Shown here: positions 12,218-24,830 of the stretch, one piece after another | Layout: every line of letters starts with the position of its first letter | Position numbering within the stretch: position 1 is the first letter of the stretch | Made by a program: the position numbers and the translations under genes | Source of the DNA: Chondrosia reniformis | Taxonomy: Eukaryota > Porifera > Demospongiae > Chondrillida > Chondrillidae | Reading direction: 5' to 3' | NCBI GenBank assembly: GCA_947172415.1 | Contig: OX359198.1 | Span: 5,797,401 to 5,861,400 of the forward strand | DNA: 64,000 bases | The notes under the pieces: generated by a model | The model's input: the letters and a program-made list of their open reading frames with translations, nothing else | What the model was told of the DNA's origin: nothing | The model's database searches: none

Positions 12218-12353
12218 CGGAGCGATGCCTTGAAACAGAGCAGTTACGGAAAACCTTCGAATATTCGCCAAGCAACCAAATGACCGTCATGTGACCATCA
12301 GCTGATGTTTCAGATCAACCTTTCGGTTCAATTTGGCGCCAAGTTAAAACAAA
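12218..12353. promoter_or_regulatory. Bidirectional promoter between NT5C3 and USP37-like gene
   Basis: Only 136 bp separate the two start codons (12217 minus, 12354 plus). There is no clear TATA box. A palindromic TTTGGCGCCAA at 12332-12342, 11 bp before the USP start codon, fits the E2F consensus (TTTSSCGC) in both orientations. Confidence 0.7.
12332..12342. promoter_or_regulatory. E2F-like site
   Basis: TTTGGCGCCAA, a symmetric E2F-type motif just upstream of the USP37-like ATG. Human USP37 is known as an E2F target acting at G1/S. The motif match is seen directly; its function is inferred. Confidence 0.45.
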
Positions 12354-15300
12354 ATGACGACTGCATCCCCGGCACCTATTTTCACAGGACTATATTCATT
12401 TTCTTGTTACTGGAAATTAAACTCAAGTTCCTCCAATGACATAGTCAGTCATATCGGGAGTTGCTCAGTTGGAAGGAAAGGAGACACATTCGAGGTGGCT
12501 TTTACCTCGAAAGTATGTCGAAAGCCAAAGATAGTGAGATTATCAGGTAACATTCGATCCTTCACAGACGGAAGACCCAAGAAGACGGCTTTTATTGTAG
12601 CCCTGCACTCGAACAATCCTAATATGATTACGATAGATAGATATGAAAGTTCACTCACTACGTTTGAGAGATTTGTGTCTTTGGTGAAGGAGTTGCGAAG
12701 TGCCTCGAGAGAAGTATCAGGAAAGCATCTACTGGAATCACCTGTAAGTTATAAAGCGCATTTTGTTCATTCTAGTTTCGTTGTACTGTTTCTCAATATT
12801 AATCTGTGATTAATGATTTAAGGTAACGATCTTTGCTGCAATTATTGCAGAGAAAATCTCCGGGGCCAAAGTCGCTCTTTCAGTGGAGTCCACAATCACC
12901 CAAGAGCCACAGACTGTCTTTCTTACATTCCCCTTCTTTGCAAAATTCAAGAGGGAGAACAATGCTGCAGGAAGCAAAATTAAGAAACTCGGAGCCACCT
13001 CAATCTAATAAGCAAAGAAGCTTCTATAAGTCCTCCCTTAGTGGTAGTCCTAACCGCTCTCTTGATCTACCAGCCTCTCCAAAGAGGACCCATCAAGATG
13101 TCTCCAAGACCAGAAGATTGCTGCTGATGCCCGCCGCACAGAAGACAATGCGAGACGACGATTTCGAGACTCCTTTGATGAAAAAACCAAAACTCAACCA
13201 TATGACACCAAATGTGTATCGCTCGCTGAATTTTGATACATCAAAAGGACAAACTCCAGAGGCGCAACTTAATGGGTAATGCAATGTGTTGGGATTAGTT
13301 TTACTTGTATACATATATTACTAATGTGTTGGAAATGGATACTCACTGGAAAATATTACGCCTAACCAACCAAGTGACTAAAGTCTTGTCTTGGTTGGGA
13401 GACTGAAGGCTTATTAAATATCAACCAGTGATTACCTCCCTAATCATCCAAAGAATTACACACAATGTTTTTAATTAATGTGTTCTTTTTAATAGGCTGA
13501 CAAATTTGGGTAACACCTGTTATATGAATGCTATCCTCCAATCACTGCTGAGTTTGGACAGTTTGGCTAAAGACATCAGTCACCCTGATATTCAGAGGAG
13601 GGTGAAACCGAAATCTATGTATCAGTAAGTTTCTGTGTACTGTATATGAACATCAAAATGTCATAATTCAAATATTATGCTGAGGAATTTATCCTCTATG
13701 CCATTCCAATTGAAAATGCAATAGAAAATCAATGAAAACATGAAACTCATTAGAACATCAATGAACACACTCGTGCATTACAACAAATGGTTTATAATTT
13801 CCTTGATTCAATTTAATGTACGTAGTTCCCAGTTACAGATTTTGTTCTACCGTGTATTAGTTGTAAGGTTTGCTGGACTGAATATGAAATTTATTTGTTC
13901 TACTTAGATTGTTATATTTACTGCTAAAGTCAATTTCTCATAATGAGCCAATCATATCCCGCATTGTTCTACTGAGACAACTCAAGTCACTCGTTGGAGG
14001 CACTTCTGAACAGTTTGCCGGCTACATGGAGAACGTAAGGAACACGTAGTACTTCCACTATTGACATATTCCACTCTCTGTATTGCAATAATTTTATAAC
14101 TTTGATTGAATTGCCTTGTATTTCCTTCCTGAAGGATGCACATGAATTTTTAAGTAAACTCTTTAATCAGTTATTGGAAGAATGGGAATCTTTGCCTCCT
14201 CTCTCCGAGGGAGATCCTGGTAAACTGTTGAAATCACCAGTAGTGAATAACTTTCATTTCTCAGTTCAGACAACTATTCGCTGTAAAAAGTTAGTCAACT
14301 GCAAAATGTAATTGAATTGGATCAAACAATGTAGTTATCATGAATTAAAGGTGACACTAAATTACAATCTTATGTGGAGTAACAGCAAGGAAGGATTTTT
14401 GGATTTTTACACTTTGTCTCATCATTCAATTCTAGATTTGGAGTTTAATGATAAGACATCAAGACTTTTAGAGATCAGCTTCAGATCTTAAAGTCCCTTA
14501 CTTTTTTCATTTTACACTTTTAGTTAAGCTTGTGTTTACTAATGCCATTCTTACAGGACTATCTGCTTACTAATTGTATCTTTCTGGCTCAACTCTGCAG
14601 TTGTGATAATGTCAGGTTTTCAAATGAGGCTTATTTTGACTTACCGCTCTATCTTCCAATCAAAATGCGTGAATCATATGCCATGTCCCCAATCAAAATG
14701 CAGTATCTGATGAATGCTTTCTTTGAGGTTAGAGGTCTAAAGTAGAATTGTACATACTGTATGTGGAATTTCATTCCAAATTCTGCAATAGGATGAAGTT
14801 ATTGATTGTAAGTGTGACAAATGTGATCACAGTTCATCAGTACTCTGCCGACATATGCAAAAGTTACCTAGGTCAGTTTATTCTATGCATTTATGTACTG
14901 TTTTTGTTTGAGTAGAGCCTTGGGCCTCTATTCATTCTATGTATTTATATTTTGAGTAGAGCCTTGGGCCTCTATTCATTCTATGTATTTATTTTTGAGT
15001 AGAGCCTTGGGCCTCTATTTTATTCATTCTATGTATTTATTGTTTGAGTAGAGCCTCGGGCCTCTATTTCATATTTGACCTGCTCTCTAATTGAGCCCAG
15101 CTTCTAATTTCTCTTGCCATCCACATGCCATCTCCGTAGCAGCTGCTTACCTGATCTTTTTTTGTAACACACTTCATGGCCCTTTAAGGAGATATCGTTG
15201 GACTATCTCTTTTTGAGTATCACTTGAGCTATGTATCTGTATACGTATAAGTTACATTTTTGGTTACTGTTTCCTATTATTAGTAATTCTTTCAATACGA

Positions 15301-16365
15301 TGTGTTGTGTACACTAGTACCTAATACCTTCTTGTGGTTATACTGTTCAATTACAGGGTTTTAGTAATACAGTTGAAACGCTGCCAATTTGACCTGAAAA
15401 GTGGCAAGTTCTATAAGATATCTGATGCAGTAACCCTGCCAGCCCTGATAGACCTTGGGAGCTATTGCAAGCTTGACACAGAAGCACCTCCAGCCCTCAC
15501 CTCAGAAGAGAAGGAGAACGTCAACCTTAGTGAGAAGAGGACGTGTGGAGAGGTTAGGAGGTTTTTGGAGAGGCTAAATCCATGAATGAATGTACATCTT
15601 CCAAATGACTAAGTCCTAAGTAACTTGGTTATAAGTACGTACGTATGTATATACTGTATTTGTGGATTTATACTGCACCATACCCAGTACATTGAAATAT
15701 TTTGAATGTGTATTGTTTGTGTCCCCATGGTAACAGAATATGTCTGCTGTTTATAGGCTGTGTACAGGTTAATGAGTGTAGTGAGTCATTCTGGAGATGC
15801 ATATTCAGGTCACTATGTTAGTGATGTCTACTCACTAAAAGAAGGCTCTTGGCAGAGTTGCAATGACTCTGCCATATTTCCTGTAAGTACAGCTATTACC
15901 CAATCGTCATACATATAGTGACCATCTTTCTACATAAATCATATAAATTACTTTCTTACATATTGAAAAAGGATTCTTCTAACTAATCTTTAGATAGGTC
16001 ATCCTTTTGATTGCTAAAGAAGACCCATTAGGTTAAATGTCCAATAACAAAATACTTACCCATTTGAGTTTCTAATCACTGAAAAGGTAGAAATACATAT
16101 GACTAAATCTAAAAATATTATATATTGGATGCAAAGTTATTCACAATGTCATCTAATATGCATATCTTGTGCTGTTATATCAACCAGCATTTTGTTAAAC
16201 CTACCTACATGCACACTTGTTTTATCATTCTCAGTAATCTACCATCTTTCATTACATTATCACAAATGAGTTAGTGTTACTACCTGCATACTGTAGACTA
16301 CTGAAGAAGATGTTCGTATCACTAGACAGAAGACTGGCTATGTCCTTTTCTATATGCACCAGTGA
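12354..16365 (+). CDS. USP37: Ubiquitin carboxyl-terminal hydrolase, USP37/USP26/USP29 type
   Basis: Ten exons: 12354-12743, 12851-13275, 13496-13624, 13908-14034, 14135-14289, 14601-14727, 14792-14871, 15357-15552, 15757-15882, 16297-16365; 1,824 bp, 607 residues, all phases consistent. A cysteine protease that removes ubiquitin. Cys box NLGNTCYMNAILQSL (Cys280); DAHEFL; zinc ribbon pairs CKNC and CDKC; LVIQLKRC; SGHYVSDVY (His562); CNDS (Asn579/Asp580). Residues 8-115 match the PH-like N-terminal domain of USP37 in pattern (SHIGSCSVGRKGDTFEVAF, IVRLSGNIRSF). A Ser/Lys/Pro-rich linker (about 130-270) follows. Human USP37 (about 980 residues) has a long insert with three ubiquitin-interacting motifs between the LKRY-like and His boxes; here that region is only about 65 residues and no UIM is seen. 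In humans it stabilises cyclin A; the role here is inferred by family. Confidence 0.93.
13345..13450 (+). repeat. Dispersed repeat family R2, copy 2
   Basis: In intron 2 of the USP37-like gene. Contains CCAACCAAGTGACTAAAGTC, CTTGGTTGGGAGACTGAAG and ATCAACCAGTGATT, matching the copy at 63.4 kb. Confidence 0.65.
14872..15130 (+). repeat. Short tandem duplication in USP37 intron 7
   Basis: Four copies of a block of about 50 bp, each with GTAGAGCCTTGGGCCTCTAT or a close variant (at roughly 14,913, 14,957, 14,999 and 15,047), separated by TTCATTCTATGTATTTAT. Confidence 0.8.
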
Positions 16366-18560
16366 GTGTATATTCAATGATGTGTTCACATTCAAGGTTC
16401 AAAAGTCATTTGATTAATGAAATATGGATTTATTTTATAGATCAATTTTTCAAGATATCCATGCAAAGACTTTCCAAAAGCAAAACACTTGACAATAACA
16501 CTGTATGCACGTATGTATATGAGAAATGTATTAAATATGGAATGCTCAATGAAAATGTAGCACTGAGAAGTTTAATATATATGAATTACACCATTTTCCT
16601 ACATGTTATGCCTACTCTGTAATAGATTAATAAAGCACACAGGGAACTAAATCTTGATAAGAGCTTGGGATGAGGATACCCAGTATAGTGCCTCCAATTG
16701 GAACTATACGGAACCAACTATTGCACCTGTTACAGCACTGCCAACTCCCCCGGATACAGTACCAACAGCACTTCCAATGAATATATATATTCCTAAAATA
16801 TAGACATATGAAGGAAGTAGCAAAACAGTATAAAAACACATTTTAACTATAAACATTTCACTATTAAAGATAGATTTGTGCTAACTGACCTAGTATGGCA
16901 TATACGTATGTATGTATAATTAATTTTGACTTAACCATGCATAAATAACACTTATGTGTATGTTCATGTCTATACATTCATTCATTTTAGCCAAAATAGT
17001 GGTGAAGGCTAAAAATTGATTTCTAAGTGGCTAAGTTGCAATACATCGGATAAGGTAACCATGTTTTTTGAGGCCACTGATTTCCGTTATCATAAACCAT
17101 ATAATTAGATACGTACAAGTAGGTATACACGTATGCATAAATGATACTACTGCATATGAAAATTGAATCTCAAAGGGAATCTCAGGTTTAAAATATTGTA
17201 CAATGTTAAACTATGTGGGTATACACAAAGCTAACTCTATAGCATTACTGTAATTTAGACTATGGTTGTCGACTTCCTTTTATTGTCACAGCGTATGAAA
17301 GAAAATGTCTTCTAAGAGAAAATTAAATGCATGATCCATCCATCTTTTTGTCCGTTTTTTAATCTCTAGACACTTTTTTCTATAGTGTCTGAAAGTTGAG
17401 ACACTCTGCATCATCATGAAACTAAAAATGATATCGTATCACGTAACCTAGAGGAACACTATAAGTGCATTAACACATCGTGGTAGAGTGCGAGCCGAAT
17501 AATAAGATATTGTATATACATTCTACTTGCATCTTCGCGGCCATTTTATGAATATAATATCCGAGAGTATGCAAGCTAGGATGGACGCCCTATTCAATGT
17601 ATTATCAATTGTCATCTCATAAATCAGCAAAGATGCAATTTTTGGTTATAATTCGACTATTTGTTTATATACGATTTCTAAATGGCAAAACTTTTGAAAA
17701 ATGTTTTGGCATTTAGAAAATCATTCAAAATGTATACAGTAATTTAATTGCCAACTGGAACCATTAGATTTGATTATTATATTACTTCTAGTTTGCATAT
17801 ATTACAAGCAAAATTAAAAGTAGGTTTACAAATAGGGATGTTCAATTTGGAATCAAGAAATTCAAATTTAATACCAATTAACTGCAAGTTTCACTGTCAA
17901 AAAGCAATGCAAGTTTCACTGTCAAAAAGCAATGCAATCTTTGAAGTATAGGGGACCTTGAATGAACTGCAGTAGACCAAGTCCAGTGTGTCAAGCTGTT
18001 GACTGCTTTCAGTTACTTGTCAGATGGATGATCCAACTACACAGAATAAAAAAGTATAATGACTAAACTTCCAAATATATACAGCCGGCATGGTACACCT
18101 ATATAGTTAAAAATGGCTGCAACCTATATACGGTCCATGTGGACAGCCCATTGAAAATGGTTAAAAATGACAAAAAATATACTAGCCTACTAAGTATTTA
18201 CATGATTACAGCTAAAGCATATTAATAAAAATTAAGCTAAGGGCTTTCTAGATCTGTTCCTCATATTATATGATTGATGCACACTTACTACAAATGAGAT
18301 TGCCATCGCTCCACTTATAGTGAGTGCAATGCAGCTTGTAAACTGAGGTTTAGCATTTTAGATTTGCAGTCCATACAATGCAATCTTTGAAGTATGGGAC
18401 CTTGAATAAACTGCAGTAATAGCCTAAAGTGAGAGAAACAAGAATTTATTTATATTTGTGTTCTTATGGCATACAAATCTGACAAATCTGGAACTGAACT
18501 CACTTAATAATTAAATCTTGTCTTTTAGTTTGTACTCCTCTTAGCATCAACTTCCAACCA
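16366..18560. other. Intergenic region with repeat fragments, no gene seen
   Basis: Holds an R1 repeat copy (16,586-16,700), a reversed fragment of the palindromic element body (about 17,530-17,720, with GGCATTTAGAAAATCATTC and TTCAATGTATTATCAATTG), a 25-bp direct duplication at 17,883-17,937, and a repeat of the following motif (CAATCTTTGAAGTAT) at 18,380. No convincing exon was found. Confidence 0.6.
16586..16700 (+). repeat. Dispersed repeat family R1, copy 2 (partial)
   Basis: Starts ACACCATTTTCCTACATG, contains CACAGGGAACTAAATCTTG and GGGATGAGGATAC; the last half of the family unit is lost. Confidence 0.65.
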
Positions 18561-18564
18561 TGAA

Positions 18565-18870
18565 AAAGTTGAATCCGGGGCACACCACGCGGAGGTGGGA
18601 GTACATCGTGCCCCCCACTCTGCCCAGTGATGCTCCACGTTCCCAGCTAGGAGGGGAGGAAGATGCGCGGGAACGGCTCGGCGTACCTAGCCGCCCTTTG
18701 ACCAGTTACTAGATCAAGGTACAAATGCTACGTGTACAATGACCCGACCCTGGCGGACCTCAAACCTTCTTCATTGAGAATCATGACACACCGGCGTAGC
18801 ACCAGAGAACAGTGCGTCACTTTACCTCAAATCAGACCTGCCTTCGTATGAGATAGGGACCACTGTAGGA
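18565..18870 (-). repeat. GC-rich element G1, copy 1 (possible structured RNA or SINE)
   Basis: A GC-rich block in AT-rich surroundings. Read on the minus strand it shares, in the same order, GATTCTCA, GAGGTCCGCCAGGGTCGGG, CTAGTAACTGGTCA, GGTACGCCG, CCGTTCCCG and GTGGTGTGCCC with 52,370-52,610 (plus strand). The order and spacing are kept over about 250-300 bp, but no reading frame is kept, which points to an RNA or mobile-element origin. I do not recognise it as rRNA, U1, U2, U3, 7SL or tRNA. Confidence 0.55.
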
Positions 18871-18879
18871 ATGAGAAGA

Positions 18880-21800
18880 ATATCATACTTATTAAGCATG
18901 TATATATACATTACAAGTAAAATATAGCTAACATAAATATACATATATATCAAAACATTATGAAAATAAAAACTTGTGTATTAGTATAAATAATACATTA
19001 AGAAATGTTGTAATTAGGCCAAGTTATAAGACACACTAAGACAGACCAACCAACTCAAATGACAAGTAAAAACTGAAATATTTATAGAACAGGACAGCCA
19101 GCTCAAATGACAATAGGACAAAATCAACCAGACTACACCTGGTCCAGCATAAAGTGACCAGGAACTGCCAAGCTCATAGCTGTAAATCCATCACCAGGAA
19201 CAATTAACCAGAACAAAGTGACCAGGAACCGCCAAGCTCATAGCTGTAAATCCGTGACCAGGAACAATTAACCAGAACAAAGTGACAATTTAAAGTAGAT
19301 GAACGCAAGTTTAAAGTAGATGAACGCAAGTTTGAACATCTGAAATAGTCCAGGCAAACTGTAGAATGTATATAGGAAAATATATAATATATATATACAA
19401 CTGAATAATGTACTAGTAAAATGTAAACATGGCAAACCTTTAAAAATAATAACCAGGAATTCTTCAGTTGTGAATTTTCAGAAGATGAAATTAGGGACTG
19501 CCAGCTGAATGTTGCAAATCCACAATTGGGACATCCAGGTCAAATCATGCCATATGAAAAGCTTGCAAAACCTGTGGAATGCATGAATATATACAACTGA
19601 ATAATGTACATATATAACATGTCAAACCTTCAAAAGATGAAGATCTTGTGGCTGGTGCTTTCTGTTCTGAAGTAATGTGGCTGGTGCTTTCTGTTCTGAA
19701 GTAATATCTTGGTTCTGAAGTTAACATTGCTCCATTTTTCTTGCTGAATATTTTGAATGTCTTTTTTGCAATATAAGTTGAAGTATGAAGAATGTTATTT
19801 TAAATTCACACGGTATAGATGAAAATAAGTGATTCACAGTCATCCATGTTTTCATCCAATAATCATGCTGTATATTCTGAATGTCATAAGATATTAAAAT
19901 GCAAAAATGCCAATCTTGCTGAATCTATAAATGCAAGTTACTGAGTGTCTTAATGCCACAAATGCCAATTTCTTGAGTAAATGGTTGCAAGCAAAAGGCC
20001 AATATTGAATGTCTTGAGTATAAATTATAATAATCAACAGCCAGCTCAAAGTGGCAAGTCAAATTAAGCACAGAACAGACAGCCAGCTCAAGTCAAAAAA
20101 CAAAACATACAGCCAGTACAAAAAGGCAAAGTGGCATACAACTCAAAAGAACAGAACAGAGATGGCTGTGCAGCAATCAAAAGGACAGCTAGCTGCAGCT
20201 CAAAGTGACTAGTCAAATCTAGTCACGCCAAATCAAAAAATTAAACAGAACACGCAGAGACAACCAGCTCAAAACAGCAAGTCAGTTCGGTGGCATGTTA
20301 CTAAACAAAATAGAGATGGCCATGTTCATAGTAGCAAGTCAAAATAGCACGTTACAGCTAGTGCAAAGTGGCAAGTCAAAATAGGACATTATAGCTAGTT
20401 CAAAATGGCAAGTCAAAAACAGACCAGGGACCGCCAGCTCAGTGGCAAGTCAAAAATGGACAGAGGCAGCCGGTTCAAAGTTGCAACTACACAAAAATTG
20501 GGACATCCAGCTCAAATGTAAAGCTGCAAAACCTGTGGAATGTAGAGAATATATATAATGCAACTGAATATGTAATCTACATAATTTTACATGCAAACCT
20601 TCAAAAGATCTGGTTGCTTGGTGCATTATTCTGTTCTGAGTAATTTTTGCTGAAGTTAAAATAATTTCTTTGAATTTCTTGGCTGAAAATAGAAGTTAAA
20701 AATTTCTTTGCTGAAGTTGAAAACATTCTTTGCTGCATGGAGTTAAAATCACTGAAGTTAAAAAAAAATTCTTTGCTGAATTTCTTTGATGTTCAAAGTT
20801 CTTTGATTTGAAGTTAAAAATTTCTTTGCTAAGGTTAATAAATTCCGAGTTTGCTGAAGTTCTTTGCTGAAGTTCTTTGCTGAAGTTCTTTGCTGAAGTT
20901 CTTTGCTGAAGTTAAAATTGCTGAAGTTAAAATTGCTGAAGTTAAAATTGCTGAAGTTAAAATTACTGAAGTTAAAATTGCTAAGTTATATATAAAATTT
21001 AAAAAAATGTCTTTGCTGAAATTAAATTCTTTGCTGAAGTTAAAACAAATTCCTTCACTGAAGTTAAAAATGTTAAAAAATTCTTTGCTGGTGTCAGAGG
21101 TAAAAATTCCTTTGCTGAAGTTTAACAAAAATTCTTCCTTGAAGTTAAAAAAAATTTCTTTCTTGAAGTTTTTTGCTGAAATTAAAAATCTTAAAAATGC
21201 CAAAAATCTTAAATGCCAAAAAACTTAAAATGCCAAAAATCTTGCAATTGATCTTGAAAAAATGCCAAAAATCTTGAAAAAGCCAATCTTCAAAAGTTAT
21301 ACAATCTTAATCTTGAAAACTACCATGAAAAATGCCTTAACACCACATATTAAAATACATAGGTATCACCCATATGCACAAAAAATTTAAACTTACCTTC
21401 AACATAAAAATTCTTTGCTAAAGTTAAAAAATCTTAAAATCTTGACCTTAAAAATGCTGAAAATTGCCAAAAATCTTGATCTTGAAAAATGCCAAAAATC
21501 TCGAAAAAAAATGCCAATCTTGAAAAACACCATACAAAACTGCCGTGAAAAATGCCTTTAAGTTACTAAAATACATACAATCACCCATATGCACAAAAAC
21601 TTACCTTCAACATAAAAAAAGTTATGTCAAAATTCTTAAGTGTCAAAAATCTTATCTTGAAAATGCCAAAAATCTTATCTTGAAAAAATGCCAAAAATCT
21701 GTCTTGAAAATGCTCAAATATGACAAAGTGGAAGGAAAATAGCCATTAGAAACATAAACCTTGCAAAACCTGTGGAATGTATACTAGAAAAATATAATGC

Positions 21801-22560
21801 AACTGTATAATCCACATTCAAAAATTTCTTTCCTGAAGTTTAGTATTTTTTAAAGCTTTTAGTTTTTAAAGTTAAATTTCCTCTGCTGAAGTTAAAATGT
21901 TAAAATTCTTCTCTGAAGTTAAAACATTTCCTTTACTGAAGTTAAATTCTTTCCTGAATTTCTTTGCTGAAGTTAAAAAAATGTTAAAAAATTCTTTGCT
22001 GAAGTTAAAAAATGTTAAAAATTCTTTCCTGCAGTTAAAAATTCCTTTACTGAAGTTAAAAATGTTTGCTGCAGTTAAAAATTCCTTTGCTGAAGTTAAA
22101 AATGTTAAAAAAATGTTTGCTGCAGTTAAAAATTCCTTTGCTGAAGTTAAAAATGTTAAACAATTCTTTAAGTTAAAAATTTCCATTGCTAAATTAAAAA
22201 AATTCTTTCCTGAAATTCTTTGCTCAGAAGTTAAAGTAATGTTAAAGATTCTTTGCTGATCATGAAGTTAAAAAATGTCTGCCAAAATTAAAAAAATTGG
22301 CTGAAGTTAAAAAAATGTTAAATTCTTTGCTGAAAATGCCAAAAATCTTGATTTTGAAAAATGCCAAAAATCTTTGATCTTGAAAAATGCCAAAAATCTT
22401 GAAAAATGCCAATCTTGAAAAAAGCCATACAATCTTAAGGCTGAAAACTGCCATGAAAAATGCCTTAACTCCATGTGTATACTAAAATACATACAATCAT
22501 TCATATATATGTACAAAAAACTTACCTTCAACATAAAAGCTAACAAATGCATGACCACGA
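18880..22560. repeat. 3.5-kb field of AT-rich degenerate tandem repeats
   Basis: Three kinds of unit in order. About 19,020-20,500: loose repeats of CAGCCAGCTCAAAGTGGCAAG with GACAGA and CAAGTCAAAA. About 20,600-21,180 and 21,820-22,330: TTCTTTGCTGAAGTTAAAA in many copies. About 21,190-21,720 and 22,340-22,450: AATGCCAAAAATCTTGAAA. The open frames on both strands (Lys/Phe/Asn/Ser-rich, 60-120 codons) come from the repeat and are not genes. A 71-bp direct repeat unit is visible near 19,140-19,280 (AGTGACCAGGAACYGCCAAG twice). Confidence 0.85.
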
Positions 22561-22639
22561 CCAATTTCCCCCAAAATCCTCAGAAACCAATGCAAACGTA
22601 TGCAAATGCCTGAAGTGTATGCAATGCAATTACCTTAAA

Positions 22640-22985
22640 ACGGGCTGCCTAAAACAGGGACTCCGGTCAGAGCTTCTCTTCGCCGAGTCGGTGGGTACTG
22701 GTCCCACGCACTGCTTCTAGACCTTCAGCCTCGAATCATCGGGAGAACCGGCCGGCCCCTCGGGGTTACGGTCGCGATTAATAGGGAGAAGATCCTCGGA
22801 TCCTAGGCCATTTGTGAGGAAAATCATCCCCCTCAGAACGAGACCTCCAGTCCTTCCACAGCACATGGTCCCATGACCGTACTCTAAGCCATGGTTGTCG
22901 CATCAAAATTCCCGGTGGCTGGTTAATGAACCGTTTACACCGGCGCTGGACAGAGCGGGGCCCGAAGGCCAAAGAATGACATTTG
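22640..22985. other. GC-rich island G2, unclassified
   Basis: A second GC-rich block (AGAACCGGCCGGCCCC, CACCGGCGCTGGACAGAGCG) directly after the AT-rich repeat field. It does not visibly align with the G1 element and has no recognisable reading frame. It could be part of the same large repetitive unit or a decayed RNA gene. Confidence 0.4.
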
Positions 22986-24735
22986 CTAGGATCTATTTAT
23001 AATAAACGTATTTTTTCGTAAATGATTTTCTGGTGGCAAGTTCGGGAACAATAGGTACGTGTAGTACATCCATTCAGCTATTCAACGAAGATTTTTGCTG
23101 TACGTCAAAATAAGTGTTCGTGAATAATGGCTGTACAAATGGTACATCCATTCAGCTATTTACCATGTGAATACTTCTGCTTCATGTCAAGTTCGGCAAC
23201 AATGAGCTAGTATTCAGCCATTCAGCTATTCAGCAATTCACAAAGCTCATGATCACGTACAACCTTCTCCATAGAATGAACATCTTCGGTCAAGTCACAA
23301 CAACGCAGCCACATCTTTTTCATTGACTCGTACATATTCTCCTGTGGCATGAAGCTATCATGCTTACAAAAACAGTTCATTTTATAAATTTAATTGTATT
23401 GTAGAACATTTGCTTTAACGATTAAAGTTGTCTTCTTGTTCACTTAAACGTACGTATATGTACGCGCGCACTCCCAATTTTGTATATGTACTTAGTTTGT
23501 TTTGCCTAAATGTCGATAAATTCGATTGGTATTCCTTTGTGAGCTCATGCATAACACGCAGTGTGTTTAATAACAAAATTTGACTGAGAAATTAACAGAT
23601 ATACGTACAATACATTAACTCATGATCAGTGAGACTTAATATGTACTGTAGACATACAGCTTCATAAAGTGTAAGTTCAGACATTGTGTACTAAACGATA
23701 TTAGTATTAGTCTAATTTCCAAGTGTCTATGTTATATTGTGTTGCAGGCCATGCAACTAGTGTTAAGTTATTTATCAGTGCAAAGTATTGTACTCTACAC
23801 ATGCGTAGATCACCTTAAATTAAAAAAATAATGGTAATATCAATGTATAAAATAACACATCAAATAAATAATCTGCAAAGACTGATAAGTACAGTGAAGG
23901 TACTTGTGATTTGAAGATACCAAAACATGACAATTACTGTACAGAGAACACGGATATAAATAAAAAAAACTGTTAACTATAGAAGTGTACAACTTGTGTG
24001 CCGATAAGTGGTGCCAAATTTCATGTTAACTTATAGTGCAGATATTAAGGACTCTTTTGGAGTCATTTGGATTAGATTCCAACCACTGCATGTGCAAGGA
24101 TTAGCAGACATGCCTCTTCTCCAACTATAGGTCTGATAGCTCTTGATATTCAAACCCTAGTCTTCTACAGTTTATCCTGCAAAGTCATAGACACCTGTTG
24201 CAGTTCACATTTGGTCAGTGGAGGAGACAGTATAATAATACATTAGCATGAGACTTTCAACAGCTAAACAAATTAAAAAACATTAATTATCGTGGGCATT
24301 GTAAAATAGTTCTACCTACATACTACAACAAGTAAGAGTGTGCACCTGACAAGGAAGAAGTACACTCAGTTTCTATTTGACAATCTACAGATATTTTACT
24401 AACTTGAAGTTGACATAATGTCAACACTGCATTCAGCACCAATCACTGATTGATCCATAATGAAAAATTCCTCCAAACATTCAGGATAAAACAGTAGGTG
24501 ACTGTCCTCCCTCTTTGAAGTGTTAAAACCCAACTAATACTACCCATATTACAGTACCTATTGTAGCTGAGTAGTTTTGATATCCAACCATTTTCTATCA
24601 ACCTCCATCAGTATTTCCAAGAGGAAACTCCATTTTAATGGGAAGGTGCATGTGATCAGCAGAGGGATTTAGTTATTCAGGCATTCAACTAAGGAATGGA
24701 GAATAGAGAGGATTGGAGCACCACTAGTCTGTATA

Positions 24736-24830
24736 GGTAGGCTCTGGATACTGTAAACACTTGGAAGGAGACAGGTGATAGCTCTGGATACTGTAACCAC
24801 CTGGAAGGAGGCAGGTGATAGCTCTGGAAA
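24736..24830. repeat. 40-bp tandem duplication
   Basis: GCTCTGGATACTGTAAMCAC followed by YTGGAAGGAGRCAGGTGATA, twice in a row, then the start of a third copy. Confidence 0.8.

Noticed and set aside
18565-18870. Ribosomal RNA fragment
   Set aside because: GC-rich, but none of the universal SSU, LSU, 5.8S or 5S landmarks could be recognised.
20835-22259. Overlapping Lys/Phe-rich open frames on both strands (up to 122 codons)
   Set aside because: They follow the TTCTTTGCTGAAGTTAAAA tandem repeat; both strands stay open only because the repeat lacks stops in those frames.
18880-22560. CRISPR-like array
   Set aside because: Repeats are degenerate, contiguous and of uneven length, with no unique spacers, and the DNA is eukaryotic.
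22778-22972. 64-codon Arg/Trp-rich frame in the GC-rich island
   Set aside because: Composition follows the GC-rich DNA; no start context, splice sites or family motif.
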